Counted from the first letter of the stretch, positions 42,063 to 51,404 are shown. The stretch: 64,000 nucleotides of DNA from Streptomyces viridochromogenes (GCF_001270495.1 NZ_LGUR01000216.1:6572-70571), one strand, 5' to 3'. Made by a program: numbers and translations. The notes: a model not told the origin generated them from the sequence alone.

Positions 42063-45000
42063 ATGGGGCGCCCCGAACTACCGGTCGACCCGGCGGCCGG
42101 TCCCGTGCAGCGACTCGCCCACGATCTTCGGGAGCTGCGCCGCTCGGCGGGTGGCGTGTCGTACCGGGCCATGGCGAAGAAGACCAGCTTCTCGGTGACG
42201 ACCCTGGCGAAAGCGGCGAGCGGCGAGCGGCTGCCGTCGTTGGCCGTGCTCCGGGCGTACGTCCAGGCATGCGGCGCCGACCCCGGTCCGTGGGAGGCAC
42301 GGTGGGCGGAGGCCGAGGCGCTGGCCGAGGAGGAGCAGCAGGAGGATGCCGACGCCGCACCGCCCTACCGTGGCCTCACGCGCTTCGAGCCAGACGACCG
42401 TGAGCTGTTCTTCGGCCGGGACCGCCTGATCGACGAGCTGAGCGAGCTGGCGTGCGGGTCCCCGTTCGCCGTGGTGTTCGGGGCGTCCGGCAGCGGCAAG
42501 TCCTCCCTGCTGCGAGCCGGTCTGATTCCCCTGCTGCGGGAGAAGATCGCGCAGCAGGGGCGTGAGGCGGTGCTTCGGATCCTCACTCCGGGAGCCCGGC
42601 CCGCCACCACCTACGGACATCTGCTGAAGCCGACGGCCGACGATCCGGAGAGCTGGGTGGTGGTGGATCAGTTCGAGGAGGTCTTCACCCTCTGCCACGA
42701 ACGCGCCGAGCGGGACCGCTTCCTCGACCTTCTGCTCGCCGCGCGCGACCCGGGAAGCCGACTGCGCGTGCTCATAGCCGTACGGTCCGACTTCTACGCA
42801 CGGTGCGCCGAGCACCCGCGACTGGCGGAGGCGCTGCACGCCAGTGGGCTCCTGGTCGGGCCCATGACCGCGGACGAGCTGCGCGAGGCGGTGATCCGAC
42901 CTGCGCAGGCGGCCGGGCTCATCGTGGAGCGGACACTGACCGCACGGATCGTCGAGGACGTGCTCGACGAGCCCGGCGGACTGCCGATGCTGTCCCACGC
43001 CCTGTTGGAGACCTGGCGGCGGCGCAAGGGGCGGATGCTGACCCTGGCCGCGTACGAAGCGGCCGGTGGGGTACGCGGCGCGATCGCGGCCAGCGCCGAG
43101 GAGGCGTACGGAGAGCTCTCACCGGCGCAGGCGCACGCCGCCCGGCACCTGCTCCTGCGGATGGTCGAGCCCGGCCAGGGCAACGCCGACACGCGCCGCC
43201 CGCTGAGCTGGGAGGAAATGGCCGGGTGGGAGGACCCCGGGGTGCGAGCCGTCGCCGGGCGGCTGACCCGGGCCCGGCTGCTGACCACCGACGACGACGG
43301 AGTGCAGCTCGCCCACGAGGCACTCATCAACAGCTGGCCGCGGCTGCGCGAGTGGATCGACGCGGACCGGGAGCGGCTGCGCCACCACCGGCAGCTGACC
43401 GACGCCGCCCGCACCTGGCTGGAGCACGACCGCGACCCGGGCACGCTCTACCGGGGCACCCGCCTGGCGCGGGCCGAGGAGCTGTTCGCGGGCGACGACC
43501 GCGGCTACGACGGTCTGACGTCCGAGGAGACGGCCTTCCTGGTCGCCGCGGCGGAGCAGCGGGCGACGGAGGAGCGGGCCGCCACCCGGGCCCGGCGCCG
43601 CAGCCGTACGCTCACGGCCTCGCTCTGCGCCGTGCTTGCGGTGGCCCTGGTCGTCGGCCTGACCGCCGTGCGACTGCGTCAGGACAGCGAGAAGCAGACC
43701 ACCGACACGGCGGCCCGCCGGGTGGCCGCGGTCGCCGAGGCGCTGCGTACCACCGACCCGCGCACCGCGATGCTGCTCGGCGTCGCCGCATGGCGCATCT
43801 CTGAGCTGCCGGAGTCCCGCCGAGCCCTAGTGGGCGCGCTGGCCCAGCCCGAACTGGACAACTTCATCGACCCGGCGCCCGGTGACGAACCGAACCGGTA
43901 CCTCGACACCTCCGGGCGCACTCTGCTCAGCATCGGCGACAAAACCTGGCGGACGTGGGATGTGGGCACCCACCGCCGTATCGCCTCGGGGCCGGTACCT
44001 CACGGGGCGATACTCGGCGCGGGTCCGGGCGGCCGGGTGCTCGTCATCCAGACCGGCCAGCAGACCCAGCGGCTGTGGGACACCCGAACGGGGCGCTGGA
44101 TCGCGGGTCCGCTGCCGTTCAGGGACACCGTGAGCTTCGGGGCGAGTGGCCGCAACTACCTGGTGAGGAGCCCGGACGACGACCGGGCCGGGCTCTACTC
44201 CGTCACCGACGGCCATCTGGTCTTCCGTACCCCGTCGGCCGGCCGGGGGGAGCTCGCCCACGCGGCGGCCGACGACCGGCTGCTGGCCGTCTGCCCGCGC
44301 GGCGGGGCCCCGCAGGTCTGGGACACCTCCGCGCGCAGCGTCCGCTCCGGTGCCTGGACGAGCGCTCGCGGCGTCTGCGGTGTCGACGCCTTCCTGGGCC
44401 TCACCGGCGGCAGACTCCTCGCTCTCGCCGGGGACCGGGTGCGTGTATGGGACACCACGTCGGGACGAGAGCTCGCCGATGTCGCCCATCCAGGTGCCCT
44501 TGGGGCCGTCGTGAGCGCGGACGGCTCGTTCCTGGCGACCGGTGGCGGCCAGGAGATCAGAGTGTGGCGTCTGCCCAACGGCGGCGCCCCCGTTTTCCGG
44601 CACTCCTTGGACAACGAGTCGCTCTCCGGTCTCGCCTGGGACTCCTCGCGGCCCCTGCTGCGGTACCTCGAAGGGGGCACGGCCCACACCCTCGACCTCA
44701 CCACGACGCTCACCCCCGCCTGGCGCACGAGTCCGCTCGCCGGGGTACGGCTCAGCCCCGACGGCAGGATGCTCGCCACCGCCGAACGTGTCGGTGACCG
44801 CTACGTCTTCCAGCTGCGGAACACGCGCGACGGCCGTCTGCTGCGAACCCTGCCGGCCCCGTCACGTTCCGTCTCGCGCACCGGCATACCGACGGTCCCC
44901 GCGGACGCCACCGAGCCGTTGCTGTCCTTCAGCCCCGACGGCGGCATGTTCGCGTACGGAGTCTCCGTCCCCGGCTGGGACACGGTGCCTCAGCGTCTGA

Positions 45001-45785
45001 CCGTGTGGGACGTGGCCGCCGGACACGCGAAGACCACTGTGGACCTGTCGACGCCGTCCGCGATGCCGGCGGACGCGATCGCCCTGGGACCGGGCGGCCG
45101 TACGCTCCTCACCACCCGTTTGACCGACGACGGCATCGTCAACGAGACATGGGACACCATGCGTCGGCGGAGGACGGCGCTCCTCCCCGGCCCGGCCGGG
45201 AATCATCTGGCCTTCAGCCGGGACGGCAAGCTCCTCGTGACCGACAACCGCGTCGTGCGAGCGGGCCGGTCCCACGCCCATGACCTCGTCCAGCACGACG
45301 GCATCGGAGCCATCGCCTTCGCTCCCGACGGCTCCGGCCTGGCGGCGGGCGACTGGACAGGGCGGGTGGCCCTCTGGGACGGCGACCTCCGGCACCGAGC
45401 GGGCATCCTGAGGAACGTCTTTCCGGCGCCCGTCGATCCGTCCTCCGACTCAGCCGAGGCGATCACGGCTCTCGCATTCAGTCCGGACGGCCGCACGCTC
45501 GCCGTGGGCGGCAACGCGGGCACCGTCCAACTCTGGGACATCTCGACCCAGCAACCTCTCGGTCCTTCTCTGCCCACCTCCGGTGAGAGCGTCGACACGC
45601 TCGCCTTCAGCCCGGACAGCACCATGCTGTACGCGGGCGGCAAGCACGTCCCGCTCCAGCGGTACGTCGTGGATCCTGACCGAGCGGTGTCCCTTGTCTG
45701 CTCCCGTGCCGGGAACACGGAGCTGACCCGTGCGCAGTGGCGCACCTACATTCCCGACCAGCCGTACCAGCGGGTCTGCCCCTGA
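42063..45785 (+). CDS. HTH-nSTAND1 NTPase-TM-WD40 repeat protein
   Basis: 1240 aa from ATG at 42063. An XRE-like N-terminal HTH ('VSYRAMAKKTSFSVTTLAKAASGERLPSLAVLRAYVQACG', about 33-73) is followed by an nSTAND1 NTPase (about 100-500): Walker A 'VFGASGSGKSSLLRAG', Walker B 'WVVVDQFEEVFTLC', sensor region 'LIAVRSDFYARC'. A transmembrane helix lies at about 516-538 ('LTASLCAVLAVALVVGL'). The rest is a degenerate WD40 propeller, clearest at 'DAIALGPGGRTL' and 'ITALAFSPDGRTLAVGG...VQLWD'. STAND ATPases are signal-driven switches; here the propeller would be outside and the HTH/NTPase inside. Function (stress sensing, antibiotic control or phage defence) is unknown. The leader 41773-42062 contains no further gene I can support. 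Confidence 0.88.
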   Translation: MGRPELPVDPAAGPVQRLAHDLRELRRSAGGVSYRAMAKKTSFSVTTLAKAASGERLPSLAVLRAYVQACGADPGPWEARWAEAEALAEEEQQEDADAAPPYRGLTRFEPDDRELFFGRDRLIDELSELACGSPFAVVFGASGSGKSSLLRAGLIPLLREKIAQQGREAVLRILTPGARPATTYGHLLKPTADDPESWVVVDQFEEVFTLCHERAERDRFLDLLLAARDPGSRLRVLIAVRSDFYARCAEHPRLAEALHASGLLVGPMTADELREAVIRPAQAAGLIVERTLTARIVEDVLDEPGGLPMLSHALLETWRRRKGRMLTLAAYEAAGGVRGAIAASAEEAYGELSPAQAHAARHLLLRMVEPGQGNADTRRPLSWEEMAGWEDPGVRAVAGRLTRARLLTTDDDGVQLAHEALINSWPRLREWIDADRERLRHHRQLTDAARTWLEHDRDPGTLYRGTRLARAEELFAGDDRGYDGLTSEETAFLVAAAEQRATEERAATRARRRSRTLTASLCAVLAVALVVGLTAVRLRQDSEKQTTDTAARRVAAVAEALRTTDPRTAMLLGVAAWRISELPESRRALVGALAQPELDNFIDPAPGDEPNRYLDTSGRTLLSIGDKTWRTWDVGTHRRIASGPVPHGAILGAGPGGRVLVIQTGQQTQRLWDTRTGRWIAGPLPFRDTVSFGASGRNYLVRSPDDDRAGLYSVTDGHLVFRTPSAGRGELAHAAADDRLLAVCPRGGAPQVWDTSARSVRSGAWTSARGVCGVDAFLGLTGGRLLALAGDRVRVWDTTSGRELADVAHPGALGAVVSADGSFLATGGGQEIRVWRLPNGGAPVFRHSLDNESLSGLAWDSSRPLLRYLEGGTAHTLDLTTTLTPAWRTSPLAGVRLSPDGRMLATAERVGDRYVFQLRNTRDGRLLRTLPAPSRSVSRTGIPTVPADATEPLLSFSPDGGMFAYGVSVPGWDTVPQRLTVWDVAAGHAKTTVDLSTPSAMPADAIALGPGGRTLLTTRLTDDGIVNETWDTMRRRRTALLPGPAGNHLAFSRDGKLLVTDNRVVRAGRSHAHDLVQHDGIGAIAFAPDGSGLAAGDWTGRVALWDGDLRHRAGILRNVFPAPVDPSSDSAEAITALAFSPDGRTLAVGGNAGTVQLWDISTQQPLGPSLPTSGESVDTLAFSPDSTMLYAGGKHVPLQRYVVDPDRAVSLVCSRAGNTELTRAQWRTYIPDQPYQRVCP

Positions 45786-45901
45786 CCGTCTCGGTGGATC
45801 ATGAAAGTGGCCGGGGCGGCAGTGCGATCAGCCCCGGGACTCGCACCAGTACGGCTCGAACCGGTGCCCGCCCGCCTACCTTCCTTGCTTCAGAGCAGGC
45901 T

Positions 45902-45940
45902 GCTGCCCCGGCCGAGGGGGGAAGTCCGGACCGGGGCAGC
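45902..45940 (+). terminator. Stem-loop downstream of the nSTAND gene
   Basis: GCTGCCCCGG (45902-45911) pairs with CCGGGGCAGC (45931-45940) around a 19-nt loop, 117 bp after the stop codon. No U tract; a probable terminator. The remainder of 45786-46130 shows nothing recognisable. Confidence 0.45.
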
Positions 45941-46130
45941 GGCGGGTCGATCGTCAAAGGCCCGGGAGTCGTCCCTCCAACCATCCCACCGGGTCAAACA
46001 GTCCCCCCGGCGACGGCGGACGCCTGGTCGCGGGAGCCGAGAACCGTACGCGGGCGCCGGGCAAGCAATCCAAGGGCGTCCCGGTAGAGGCAGAAGCCTC
46101 TGACGCCGGCCAGTCCGGAACCGCCCACCG

Positions 46131-46188
46131 AATTGTCTGACCTGGCGAAAGGGACGTGCCAAACAACATTCCGGCTGCGAGCGTCGGT
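46131..46188 (+). promoter_or_regulatory. 58-bp leader element, copy A (before the carbonic anhydrase remnant)
   Basis: Matches 50011-50068 over 58 bp with no gap and 44 identities. The best-kept blocks are AATTGT, AAAGGG, ACAAC, CCGGCTG-GAG and GTCGGT. It lies 47 bp before the start codon of the pseudogene. It may be a shared promoter/operator or structured leader. No known riboswitch class is recognised. Confidence 0.55.
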
Positions 46189-46235
46189 GCGGCAAGGCCG
46201 GATCCCGGCACCCTGAGTCACCCGGAGAAGAGCAC

Positions 46236-46714
46236 ATGTCTTCCACCGGCGCGATGACGCTCCCCGAGTCGGAAGCGCCTCAACAGCCGCCGCCGCGACG
46301 CCGCACCCGCAGGATCACCGTCGGCGGTCAGTACGCCGGACCCGCAGCGCAGGGCCATGCTCACCGGAGGGCTGCCAGCCTCCGCGCCCCTGATCACCGG
46401 ATGTTCGTCGAAGACGGCCGCCACGAAGGCCTCGGCCGCGACGGCGGGGGCCACGGCGAGCGCCTCGGCATCCGCGAGTGCGGCCGCGGTCCCGGGCTCC
46501 CCCTGGTCGGCGTTCGCACGGCTGATGGAGGGCAACAAGCGCTGGATGGACGGCACGCTCCAGCACCCGACCGGGACCCCGAGCGCCGACGGTTCGTCGC
46601 CCCAAGCAGGACCCCTACGGCGTGATCCTGTCCTGCACCGACTCCCGGGTGCCACCGGAGCTCCTCTTCGACACCGGCCGCGTGGAAGTCCTCACCGGAG
46701 CACCCTCCGCCTGA
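46236..46714 (+). pseudogene. Tat-exported beta-carbonic anhydrase, frameshifted and truncated
   Basis: Three frames must be joined. 'MSSTGAMTLPESEAPQQPPPRRRTRR' opens at 46236. A second frame continues 'MLTGGLPASAPLITGCSSKTAATKASA' and 'SAFARLMEGNKRWMDGTLQHP' (46357-46560). A third gives 'PKQDPYGVILSCTDSRVPPELLFDTG' (about 46600-46680), the zinc-binding Cys-x-Asp-Ser-Arg signature of beta-carbonic anhydrases. It stops soon after, lacking the His-x2-Cys ligands and about 120 residues. The double-Arg stretch plus a Cys-ended hydrophobic segment indicate an ancestral exported lipoprotein form. Non-functional as it stands. Confidence 0.8.
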
Positions 46715-46954
46715 AGATCGCGAGACCGGGCCCGCGCAAGGCGCCGCCGTCGGCCACCCGGATCGGTCGCCGGCCTGTCGGGCTCGAACCGACCTGCCCC
46801 GAACCGACCCGCGCGGAGCCTTCGCAGAACGCGGGCGGCAGGGCCCGCCCGTAACCCCGCCGCCTCTGGCCGGCACGGGGTGCGGTCGCCTCGCCGAAGG
46901 CGAACACAGTGACACTGACCAGCCATTTCACAGGGAAAACGGGGGACGCCGCAC

Positions 46955-48229
46955 GTGCGCATCGCCTTCCTGCTGCACAACGCCTACGCGATGGGCGGCA
47001 CCGTACGGACGACCATGACACTCGCCGACACGCTCGCCGGGCGACACCAGGTGGAACTCGTGTCCGTCTTCCGGCACCGCGAGACACCACAACTGGGGCG
47101 GTCGCCGGAGGTACCGCTGCGGGCCCTGGTGGACCGGCGCAAGGGATCCGAGGACGCGGCACACCCCCTCGCCCGGCGGGCCGGGGAGGTCTTCCCGAAG
47201 GGGGACAGCCGCTCGCACCAGTACCACCGGCTCGCCGAGCAGCGGGTCATCGACTGGCTGCGGGAGACGGACGCCGACGTCGTCGTGGGCACCAGGGCCG
47301 GACTCAACGCGCTGCTGGCCCGGTTCGGACCACGACATGCCGTGCTCGTCGGCCAGGAGCACCTCACCCACGACAACCACCCGCACCGACTGCGGACGGA
47401 ACTCCAACGCTGGTACGGCGGTCTCGACGCGCTGGTCACCATGACCGAGGCCGACGCGCGCGACCACCGGCGCGGCATGCGGCTGCCGCGCACCCGGGTG
47501 CTGGCCATCCCCAACAGCGTTCCCGAACCCTCGGTGCCGCCGGCCGACGCGGCGGCCAAGGTCGTCGTCGCGGCGGGACGGCTGGCCCGCGTCAAGCGGT
47601 ACGAGATGCTGGTCGACGCGTTCGCCCTGGCCGGTGCGGCCTGCCCCGACTGGTCCCTGCGCATCTACGGGGACGGCGCGGAACGCGCCCGGATAGCCGA
47701 CCGGATAGCCCACCACGGCCTGGGTGACCGGGTCCTCCTGATGGGTTCGGCCACTCCCATCGAGGCCGAGTGGGTCAAGGGCTCCATCGCCGCGGTGACC
47801 TCCGCGCACGAGTCGTTCGGGATGACGATCGTGGAGGCCATGCGCTGCGGCCTGCCCGTGGTGAGCACCGACTGCCCCCACGGGCCCGGCGAGATCATCC
47901 GCCACGGTGTGGACGGCTGTCTCGTCCCGCGCGACAGCACCCGGGGTGTGGCGGACGCGCTGCTGGCACTGATGCGGGACGACGGACGGCGTGCGGAGAT
48001 GGGCAGGGCCGCCCGGGCCAGTGCGGCGAAACGATTCACCCCGGAGGGCGTCGCCGACCGCTACGAGCGGCTGTTCAGCACCCTGGTTCAGGAGCGGGCC
48101 CAGCGGTCCGCTCCACCGCCCGGCCCGGCCGACTGGCGCGACCGTGCCACCGTGCTCGCCGCCACGGCAGGCATCCTCGCCCGCGCAGCGGTGCGCCGTG
48201 GGCGGCGCAAGCTGGGGTGGGTCGGATGA
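46955..48229 (+). CDS. Glycosyltransferase family 4 (GT-B)
   Basis: 424 aa from GTG at 46955 with GGGAAAACGGGGGACG upstream. GT4 features: N-terminal 'RIAFLLHNAYAMGGTVRTT' (Gly-rich loop), acceptor-side 'LVGQEHLTHDNH', donor-site 'VVVAAGRLARVKRYEMLVDAFA' with conserved Arg and Lys, and the nucleotide-sugar E-x7-E motif 'SAHESFGMTIVEAMRCGLPVVSTDCPHGPGEI'. It adds a sugar to a teichoic-acid, lipid or polysaccharide acceptor; which is unknown. Overlaps the next gene (membrane protein) by ATGA, so the two are translated together and probably act on the same envelope glycan. Confidence 0.92.
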   Translation: MRIAFLLHNAYAMGGTVRTTMTLADTLAGRHQVELVSVFRHRETPQLGRSPEVPLRALVDRRKGSEDAAHPLARRAGEVFPKGDSRSHQYHRLAEQRVIDWLRETDADVVVGTRAGLNALLARFGPRHAVLVGQEHLTHDNHPHRLRTELQRWYGGLDALVTMTEADARDHRRGMRLPRTRVLAIPNSVPEPSVPPADAAAKVVVAAGRLARVKRYEMLVDAFALAGAACPDWSLRIYGDGAERARIADRIAHHGLGDRVLLMGSATPIEAEWVKGSIAAVTSAHESFGMTIVEAMRCGLPVVSTDCPHGPGEIIRHGVDGCLVPRDSTRGVADALLALMRDDGRRAEMGRAARASAAKRFTPEGVADRYERLFSTLVQERAQRSAPPPGPADWRDRATVLAATAGILARAAVRRGRRKLGWVG

Positions 48230-49617
48230 ACGCGGATCGCACAGCGGCCTCGGCACGGCGGATGCTGTGGATCGTGGTCGCCGGGTTCTGTGTGGTGTCG
48301 GCCGTCCTCGTACCGCTCACACTGCCGCTCGGCTGGGACGAGCTCGTGTACGCCAGCCGCTTCGGGCCGTACGGTCCCGCGACCCCGTTCAGCGCCCCGC
48401 GCACCCGCGGGGTCCCCCTGCTGCTTGCTCCGATCGCCTCCTGGAGCGACTCGACGGTACTGCTCAGGGTGTGGCTGCTCCTGCTGGCCGGCGGTGCGCT
48501 CTGGCTGGGATTCCGGCCCTGGCTGCGCATCGTGCACCGCCCGGCGGCGGTGTGGGTGGCGGCCGGGCTGTACGGCAGCCTGTGGGTCACTCTGTTCTAC
48601 GCCGGTTCCGCGATGCCGAACCACTACACCGCGATGGGTGCCACCGCCGCGGTGGGCTGTTTCCTCGCGCCGCGTCCCCGGTACGCGGGTGTCGCGGCAG
48701 GACTGGCGGTGGTGACCCTGATGCGGCCCAACGACGGTGTGGCCGTCGCCGCGCCGCTGCTCCTGGCCGCCGTACTGATGCCCGCACTGCGCGGCCACCT
48801 CTGGGGGCGTCTGTCGGCCGCGGCGGCCGGACTCGTGGCGGGTGCGCTGCCCTGGGTCGTCGAGGCCGAGGTGCGGTTCGGCGGGGTGCGCAGCCGGCTC
48901 GCGGAGGCCGACCAGGTCCAGGGCGGCCTGCGGGCCGTCTTCTCCCTGCGCGACCATCTCACCGCGCTGGACGGCCCGCTGCTGTGCCGTCCCTGCACGG
49001 GCGACACCGTATCGCTGCCCGTGACGGAGTGGTGGGTGCTGCTGCCGCTGCTGGTCGGCCTGGGGCTGTGGGCGGAGCGCCGGGCGCGCCGGTCCGCTGC
49101 ACCGCTGTGGCTGTCCGTGGCGGTGGCGGCGGCCACGGCGGCGCCGTATCTCTTCCTCGTCCCCTACGCCGCGCCGCGGTTCCTCCTGCCGGCCTACGCC
49201 CTGCTGGCGCTCCCTGCCGCTGTCGGGCTCCTCGCCGTGGTCCACCGGGCCCGCACCCGCCGTTCACTGCCGACGGCCGCGGTGCTCGCCCTGGCACTCC
49301 TCGGGCACTGGGGCATCCAGATCGGGCTCGTCCACACACATGCGGGCATCCAGCAGCGGGCCCGCGGAGACTGGGACCGGATCGCCTCCGTGCTGCGCGA
49401 GCACGGAGTGCACCCGCCGTGTGTCCTCGCGGGGAACCGTTCGACGATTCCCATCGCCCACACCGCGGGCTGCTCGGTCACGGAGTCGGATCCCCCGGCG
49501 CACCCCAGTGCGCTGGTCCTTCGCGAGCGGAACCCACCGCACTGGGCGCGCGACTGGCAACGTTTTCCGGTGCCGGACACCTACAACCCCGGATGGACCG
49601 TCGTCGTGCGTCCATGA
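48226..49617 (+). CDS. Polytopic membrane protein, GT-C-like putative glycosyltransferase
   Basis: 463 aa from ATG at 48226. About ten to eleven TM helices. The first extracytoplasmic loop begins 'LPLGWDELVYASRFGPYG', where the acidic residues (D-E) take the position of the GT-C catalytic Asp/Glu. It ends in a soluble C-terminal piece ('WDRIASVLREHGVHPPCVLAGNRSTIPIAHTAGC', 'PVPDTYNPGWTVVVRP') like those of GT39/GT87-type proteins. GT-C enzymes transfer sugars from polyprenyl-phosphate donors outside the membrane. With the GT4 protein it forms a two-gene glycan-assembly unit. Confidence 0.75.
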   Translation: MNADRTAASARRMLWIVVAGFCVVSAVLVPLTLPLGWDELVYASRFGPYGPATPFSAPRTRGVPLLLAPIASWSDSTVLLRVWLLLLAGGALWLGFRPWLRIVHRPAAVWVAAGLYGSLWVTLFYAGSAMPNHYTAMGATAAVGCFLAPRPRYAGVAAGLAVVTLMRPNDGVAVAAPLLLAAVLMPALRGHLWGRLSAAAAGLVAGALPWVVEAEVRFGGVRSRLAEADQVQGGLRAVFSLRDHLTALDGPLLCRPCTGDTVSLPVTEWWVLLPLLVGLGLWAERRARRSAAPLWLSVAVAAATAAPYLFLVPYAAPRFLLPAYALLALPAAVGLLAVVHRARTRRSLPTAAVLALALLGHWGIQIGLVHTHAGIQQRARGDWDRIASVLREHGVHPPCVLAGNRSTIPIAHTAGCSVTESDPPAHPSALVLRERNPPHWARDWQRFPVPDTYNPGWTVVVRP

Positions 49618-49707
49618 CGGCCGGCCGTGCGCCGCAGGGCCGGTAGGGCGATGCGGCCCCCGAAGTCCACTGCGGCGCCGACGGCCCCCGAGGTGCCACG
49701 CCCCGGT

Positions 49708-49900
49708 CGTGTCCTTTGGCCGGCTGATCCCTCTCAGCGTCCACTGGGACGAACTGGACGCACTCGGCATGCTGCACAACTCCCGCCCTGCTCGTGGAGC
49801 GCGCGTGGCGCTCCGGGAAACGTGCGCGGGGCGAGCGCGCGGGCGAGGGCTTCGGTCCCGGCGCGAAGAGGCGGGCGGGGCGTCGAGCAGGTTGCCGGGC
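49708..49900 (+). pseudogene. Hotdog thioesterase N-terminal fragment
   Basis: 'LIPLSVHWDELDALGMLHNSRPA' in one frame continues as 'LLVERAWRSGKRARGERAG' in another after a frameshift near 49790. That is the start of a 4HBT-type acyl-CoA thioesterase (WDE-D-LGMLHN-x-x-ALLVERAW). No further homology follows. The rest of 49618-50010 shows nothing recognisable. Confidence 0.6.
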
Positions 49901-50010
49901 AGCCGCCGTACGCCGGTGGCGTCCTGCACCAGCGTGTCGCCCGCAAGGTAGAGGCGTGGAGCGACGGCGGCGTTACGTCCGGACAAGTAACGTGGAACTC
50001 GATCCTCCGG

Positions 50011-50068
50011 AATTGTATGCGGCGGCAAAAGGGGCCTGTCAGACAACCTCCCGGCTGTGAGTGTCGGT
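50011..50068 (+). promoter_or_regulatory. 58-bp leader element, copy B (before the RIP homologue)
   Basis: The counterpart of 46131-46188, ending 37 bp before the ATG at 50106. Identity is about 76% without gaps, falling to background on both sides, so the element has sharp edges. Confidence 0.55.
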
Positions 50069-50105
50069 CGTGACATCGCTGCACGTCGAACAACCGGAGC
50101 ACACC

Positions 50106-51050
50106 ATGCCCACCAGCGTCCTGATCGCGGTCACCTTGTCCGTCCTTCTCGGGATCCTGGTGTTCTTCACAGTGCCCAGGGACACCGAGACATCCGCCTC
50201 GACGGCGGCGGACCATGTGACGATCAACGCCGAGACCGTCGCCGGCAAGGAACACGTCGACTTCCCACAGGTCCCCTGGAACATCAACCGCGGCTCGGGC
50301 GCCTATCTGACCATGCTCGACCAGCTGCGCAACCTCGCCGAGACCTCGGCCAACGGCCGCGTCATGCCCAACGTCGACACCGAGGTGAACGGCGCCATCA
50401 CCGGCGACACGGAGAGCCAGGGTTTCGCCGACATCGTGATCAGCAGCGGCGACCGCACCCCCGCGGTGCATGCGATCGTACGGCTCAGCGACTTCTGCGT
50501 CGTGCGGTTCTTCTCCAGCGACACCCCGCACGACTTCGTCCTGAACCTCGCCTCCGACGTCCCCAACCATGAGGACGCCGACGACAACTGGTTCCTCGGC
50601 AAGGAGGGCTACGACGCCCTCGCCCGCGTCGCGAACCAGTCGCTGACCGCCGTCAACCTGAACGAGTCCAGCCTTGAGAACAGCCTCAGGGACCTCGGCA
50701 TCCGCGGCACCGACCGCACCGCCCAGGCGCGCGGCATGCTGCGCTACATCTTCGCCATCACCGAGGCCTCCCGGTTCCGCCCCATCGCCGACCGCATCGC
50801 GCACGGCATGGACAACGGGTCCGACGTCTTCGTCACCGCACAGCAGGTCGGCCTGATACGTAACTAGGCCGGCATCAGCGATGTCTTCGTCGGCCTCACC
50901 AACCGCACCGACCTCTCCACCAGCACCGGCGTCGCCGGCGACACCATCGCGGACGTCCGGGTCGCCGCGGGCATCGGGCGCGACCGTGACGCCGTTACCG
51001 CCGGCCTTACCCTGCCGTGGAACTCAGGCGTCGTCGAAGGTCGCCCTCCT
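50106..51050 (+). pseudogene. Ribosome-inactivating-protein (rRNA N-glycosidase) homologue with in-frame amber codon
   Basis: ATG at 50106 (CCGGAG upstream) begins with an N-terminal membrane/signal helix ('TSVLIAVTLSVLLGILVFF'). A RIP fold follows: 'SGAYLTMLDQLRNLAE', 'VHAIVRLSDFCVVRFF', 'GKEGYDALARVANQSL', 'ARGMLRYIFAITEASRFRPIADRIAHGM'. Catalytic Glu and Arg are E220 and R223 in EASRFR; the second active-site Tyr is Y169. The first active-site Tyr position holds Cys131. Translation stops at TAG 50865-50867, codon 254, but homology resumes in frame ('AGISDVFVGLTNRTDLS...AGIGRDRDAV') to about 51050. The stop is 34 codons after the Glu, the spacing of Glu177 to Trp211 in ricin A. RIPs depurinate the 23S/28S sarcin-ricin loop. 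Truncated product 253 aa. Confidence 0.82.
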
Positions 51051-51199
51051 GCGGAAACGGGTTCTCATGGCCTGATCACCGAATCAAGCAGGAGCGCCGA
51101 CGGATCCCTGGAGCCCGCCGGCACCCACCCTGGCTCACCATCGCCGTCCACAGCCGGCTCTGGTTCGCCCGGCCCCTCGCTGATGCCGTCCGCCGGCCC

Positions 51200-51400
51200 T
51201 GAGGACGCCGCACCGAAACCCGCACGGCGCAGCACGCGCACGGCCTCGGCGCGGTCGGCAGGCTCCCCCGAGACTCCGGGGCCGGTCAGGCGCATGGTGC
51301 CGAAGCCGAGGCGATTGACCGGCAGGTCGCCGCCGATCCGGAAGACACCGCTCTCGGCTGCGGGACGGACGGCGGTTCCGGTCGTGTTCGTGATCACGCG
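51200..51400 (-). pseudogene. Aldo/keto reductase N-terminal fragment
   Basis: The leftward frame reads '[24 protein letters not shown]' and '[18 protein letters not shown]', the first beta strands of an aldo/keto reductase. It then loses homology before the catalytic Asp-Tyr-Lys-His residues. It is squeezed between the RIP homologue and a hydrolase fragment. Confidence 0.7.
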
Positions 51401-51404
51401 CGGG

